Shown piece by piece: positions 61,825 to 64,000 of a stretch of 64,000 nucleotides of DNA. Below the pieces are notes generated by a model. The model was not told the origin of the DNA. It made no database searches and saw only the letters and a program-made list of their open reading frames with translations. Origin of the DNA: J054 sp965221985 (GTDB taxonomy: Bacteria; Pseudomonadota; Gammaproteobacteria; Steroidobacterales; GCA-2729495); the NCBI GenBank assembly GCA_965221985.1, contig OZ244928.1, forward strand, positions 1,240,001 to 1,304,000. Reading direction: 5' to 3'. Each line of letters opens with the position of its first letter. Positions within the stretch are counted from its first letter, which is position 1. The position numbers and the translations under genes were made by a program.

Positions 61825-61847
61825 CGTGCTCCGGATTCTTGACCAGG

Positions 61848-61960
61848 TTAGGGTTTAGTTTTCTGGCTCCAATCCTCTTGCTGAGCTGCGAACTCACTGG
61901 GTGTCAGATCATTCAATGCCCGGTGAGATTATCGAATCGCGCCAACGTTGTATTAACAGC
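61848..61960 (-). mobile_element. IS3-family transposase (OrfB) remnant
   Basis: On the minus strand HRALNDLTPSEFAAQQEDW is the C-terminal signature of IS3-family OrfB integrases, and QRWRDS upstream in a shifted frame fits the preceding segment. An in-frame stop and a frameshift show that it is inactive. The catalytic DDE core is absent. Confidence 0.6.
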
Positions 61961-62098
61961 AGTACTTTAATCAGTTGGAGAGTGTCAAGGAAATTCAGGC
62001 CGTATCATGCGAAGGATTCAGGGTGCGCTCGAGATGATCCAACGGTGAAGTGGCGGGCCCTATGTAAACTGCCGCTGTTGGGCTACGGCGAAAAATCC

Positions 62099-64000
62099 CT
62101 AGCTCGTTGTTTCCCGCAACCGTGCGACGTCTCGGCTGACATGCTCGGGCGACTTGGTCCCGCGTGCTAGCAAGGCATAGACAGCGGGGATCAAGAATAG
62201 CGTTAGCAAGACAGATACGCTGACCCCGAAGAAGACCACAGCCCCGATGGTTCGTCGTGATTCCGCACCGGCGCCGAAGGCCGTGATCAGGGGTATGGCG
62301 CCGCCAGCCGTGCACAAACTGGTCATGATGACTGGACGTAATCTTACCGCTGCTGCTTCGATAATCGCCGAGTAAAATTCTTGGCCACGATCGCGCAGTT
62401 GATTGGCGAATTCAACGATAAGAATGCCGTTCTTTGCGGCCAAGCCGATGAGCATTATGGCACCGATCTGGCTGAAAACATTGATGCTGGAGTCGAACAG
62501 ATGTAAACCGATGAGACCGCCGAACAGTGCCATGGGCACCGTCAACATAATGATAAAAGGGTGTCTAAAGCTTTCAAATTGCGCAGCCAGCACCAAGAAA
62601 GACACCAGCAAGGCAAGACCGAAGGTGAAATATATGGAATTGCCCGATTGACGAAAGTCTCTAGATTCGCCGTCATAGTTGATGCGAACGCCCTCGGGAA
62701 TCTCCTCACCAATGACGCGTTCCATATAGTCCAGGGCTTCACCCAGTGAGTAACCGGGCTTTAGCGCAGACGTTAAGCTAATGGATCGCAGTCGATCAAA
62801 GCGTTTGAGTTCTACCGGTCCCGAGGTTTCTGTTAGACGCACCAAGCTAGCCAGCGGAATGAGCTCACCGGTGCGTTCTGAGCGCACGTAAATGTTTTCC
62901 AAGTCTGACGGGGTCGCGCGATCTTCGGGTTCAGCTTGCAGCAGCACGTTGTATTCTTCACCGCGATCTTGAAAGGTGGTTACCACGCGCGATCCGAGCA
63001 TGCTTTCTAAAGTGCGCCCGACCACGGATAGCGACACGCCCAGATCTGATGCTCGATCACGGTCCACTTCAACCTGAATTTTCGGTTTTCTTTCAAAATA
63101 GTCAGAGCGCAAGCCAAGCAGACTGTCATTTTCACGCGCTCTCTCAATGATTCGCTCGGACCATTCAGCCAGGTCGTCGTAACTTGTACCGCCCAAGACG
63201 ACCACCAAGGGTTGTCCCGAACCGCGCACGTTTAGGCTCGGTGGAAGCATGACCATGGTGAGGGTGCCTGGAACAGCGGTTAGTTTGGCGCGCAATTCGT
63301 TGGCGATATCTGTGGAGCTCTTATCCCGGTCTTTCCACGGCATCAACGGGATGTATGCGAAGCCCGTGTTGACATCCCCGCCGCCATTACCCATGCCAGA
63401 ACGCACAACCACGCGGCGCGCGTAGCCCGCATCAACATAGGGGATGGCAATTTGCTCAAACTTCCGCACTTGGCGGTCCATGTATTCTGGCGAGGCACCT
63501 TCGGGTCCACGCATCCAAACCATCAACATGCCGCGATCCTCAACGGGTGCGTACTCATCAGGTAGCGCGCGAAACATCGCAAAACTGCTGGCCGAAACAA
63601 CGGCAATTACCACCAGGGCAAGCCACGGGCTCTTTAATACGAAACCAAGTCCATTGCGGTAGCGTTGAATGATCCATGCGAAGCCGCGATCAATAAATTT
63701 TGTCATTGCACTGCGTTGCATGCCGCCCGCAAACAATTTCGAGCAGAGCATCGGCACTAGTGTTAGGGCGATTAAGCTTGAGAACGCGACGGCGGCAGCC
63801 AGGGAGATACCGAATTCGCCGAACAATCGCCCGACTTTGCCTTCCATGAAAGAGATCGGAATAAACACAGAGACAAGGACCACAGTGGTCGCCACCACGG
63901 CAAAACCGATTTCGCGACTGCCATCGATGGCCGCCAGCAGAGGCGCCTGGCCCTGCTCCATTCGCCTAACGATATTTTCCAGGACCACGATAGCGTCATC
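62099..64000 (-). CDS. HAE1-type RND efflux transporter, N-terminal part outside window
   Basis: The last 633 residues of a roughly 1030-residue proton-driven inner-membrane pump. The visible part opens in frame with DDAIVVLENIVRRMEQG, the hallmark of transmembrane helix 4 that carries the paired aspartates of the proton relay. FIPISFMEGKVGRLFGEFGI, LIALTLVPMLCSKLF and the second half (FGGLIGLHLFDSSINVFSQI, LIGLAAKNGILIVEFANQL, RPVIMTSLCTAGGAIPLIT) follow. The 5' end continues past 64000. The partner periplasmic adaptor is normally upstream and would be outside the window. Substrate unknown. Confidence 0.92.
   Translation of the reverse strand, partial: DDAIVVLENIVRRMEQGQAPLLAAIDGSREIGFAVVATTVVLVSVFIPISFMEGKVGRLFGEFGISLAAAVAFSSLIALTLVPMLCSKLFAGGMQRSAMTKFIDRGFAWIIQRYRNGLGFVLKSPWLALVVIAVVSASSFAMFRALPDEYAPVEDRGMLMVWMRGPEGASPEYMDRQVRKFEQIAIPYVDAGYARRVVVRSGMGNGGGDVNTGFAYIPLMPWKDRDKSSTDIANELRAKLTAVPGTLTMVMLPPSLNVRGSGQPLVVVLGGTSYDDLAEWSERIIERARENDSLLGLRSDYFERKPKIQVEVDRDRASDLGVSLSVVGRTLESMLGSRVVTTFQDRGEEYNVLLQAEPEDRATPSDLENIYVRSERTGELIPLASLVRLTETSGPVELKRFDRLRSISLTSALKPGYSLGEALDYMERVIGEEIPEGVRINYDGESRDFRQSGNSIYFTFGLALLVSFLVLAAQFESFRHPFIIMLTVPMALFGGLIGLHLFDSSINVFSQIGAIMLIGLAAKNGILIVEFANQLRDRGQEFYSAIIEAAAVRLRPVIMTSLCTAGGAIPLITAFGAGAESRRTIGAVVFFGVSVSVLLTLFLIPAVYALLARGTKSPEHVSRDVARLRETTS

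Larger units (their letters stand above)
61665..62098. other. Gene-poor region with two decayed transposase fragments
   Basis: No intact gene. The region holds an IS256-type N-terminal fragment on the plus strand and an IS3-type C-terminal fragment on the minus strand, both listed separately, between the small membrane gene and the RND pump. No terminal inverted repeats or target duplications were recognised. Confidence 0.65.

Overview
The window is a contiguous piece of a moderately GC-rich gammaproteobacterial chromosome. The evidence is the order tRNA-Thr(TGT)/Tyr/Gly/Thr(GGT)-tuf-tRNA-Trp-secE-nusG-rplKAJL-rpoBC-rpsLG-fusA-tuf, running directly into the S10, spc and alpha ribosomal operons, with two almost identical tuf genes and plsY-birA-coaX-SPOR just upstream. 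The lineage inside the Gammaproteobacteria cannot be fixed from this sequence alone. TonB-dependent uptake, an RND pump and surface-glycan genes fit a free-living aquatic or soil aerobe, but that is inference. LAYOUT. 1-2.4 kb: the end of a LysR regulator converging on a CDGSH/glutamate-synthase-like FMN oxidoreductase. 2.4-5.9 kb: a FIST sensor gene coupled to a hybrid histidine kinase, preceded by a perfect CRP/FNR-type palindrome. 6.0-7.2 kb: small membrane proteins, including a 36-residue single-span protein. 7.25-13.3 kb: an apparent catabolic or uptake locus. MFS transporter and VOC-fold genes run leftward, and a TonB-dependent receptor (single frameshift), a bicupin protein and an isochorismatase-fold hydrolase run rightward. 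13.5-22.8 kb: a surface-glycan region with an FkbM methyltransferase, a sulfotransferase, a second methyltransferase-like protein, GT2 enzymes, a tandem-duplicated pair of GT4-like enzymes and two more GT4 enzymes. 22.9-25.7 kb: a CtlX-type guanidino hydrolase and an M61 peptidase. 25.9-28.95 kb: plsY, birA, coaX and a SPOR protein as one tight operon. 28.96-61.3 kb: tRNAs and the complete transcription/translation superoperon with visible promoters, an L10 leader and an rplL-rpoB attenuator. 61.3-62.1 kb: a small membrane protein and decayed IS256 and IS3 transposase fragments. 62.1-64.0 kb: the C-terminal part of an RND pump running off the edge. HOW IT WORKS TOGETHER. More than half of the window is housekeeping and conserved. 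The accessory material is in the first 23 kb and the last 2.5 kb. I did not find a CRISPR array, a prophage, a complete insertion sequence or a recognisable defence system. The points most worth checking are the promoter-bearing, hairpin-rich 282-base spacer between rpsJ and rplC, the extreme GTG preference of both tuf copies compared with their neighbours, the FIST-kinase cassette with its operator-like palindrome, and the uncharacterised TonB/cupin/isochorismatase/VOC/MFS locus.
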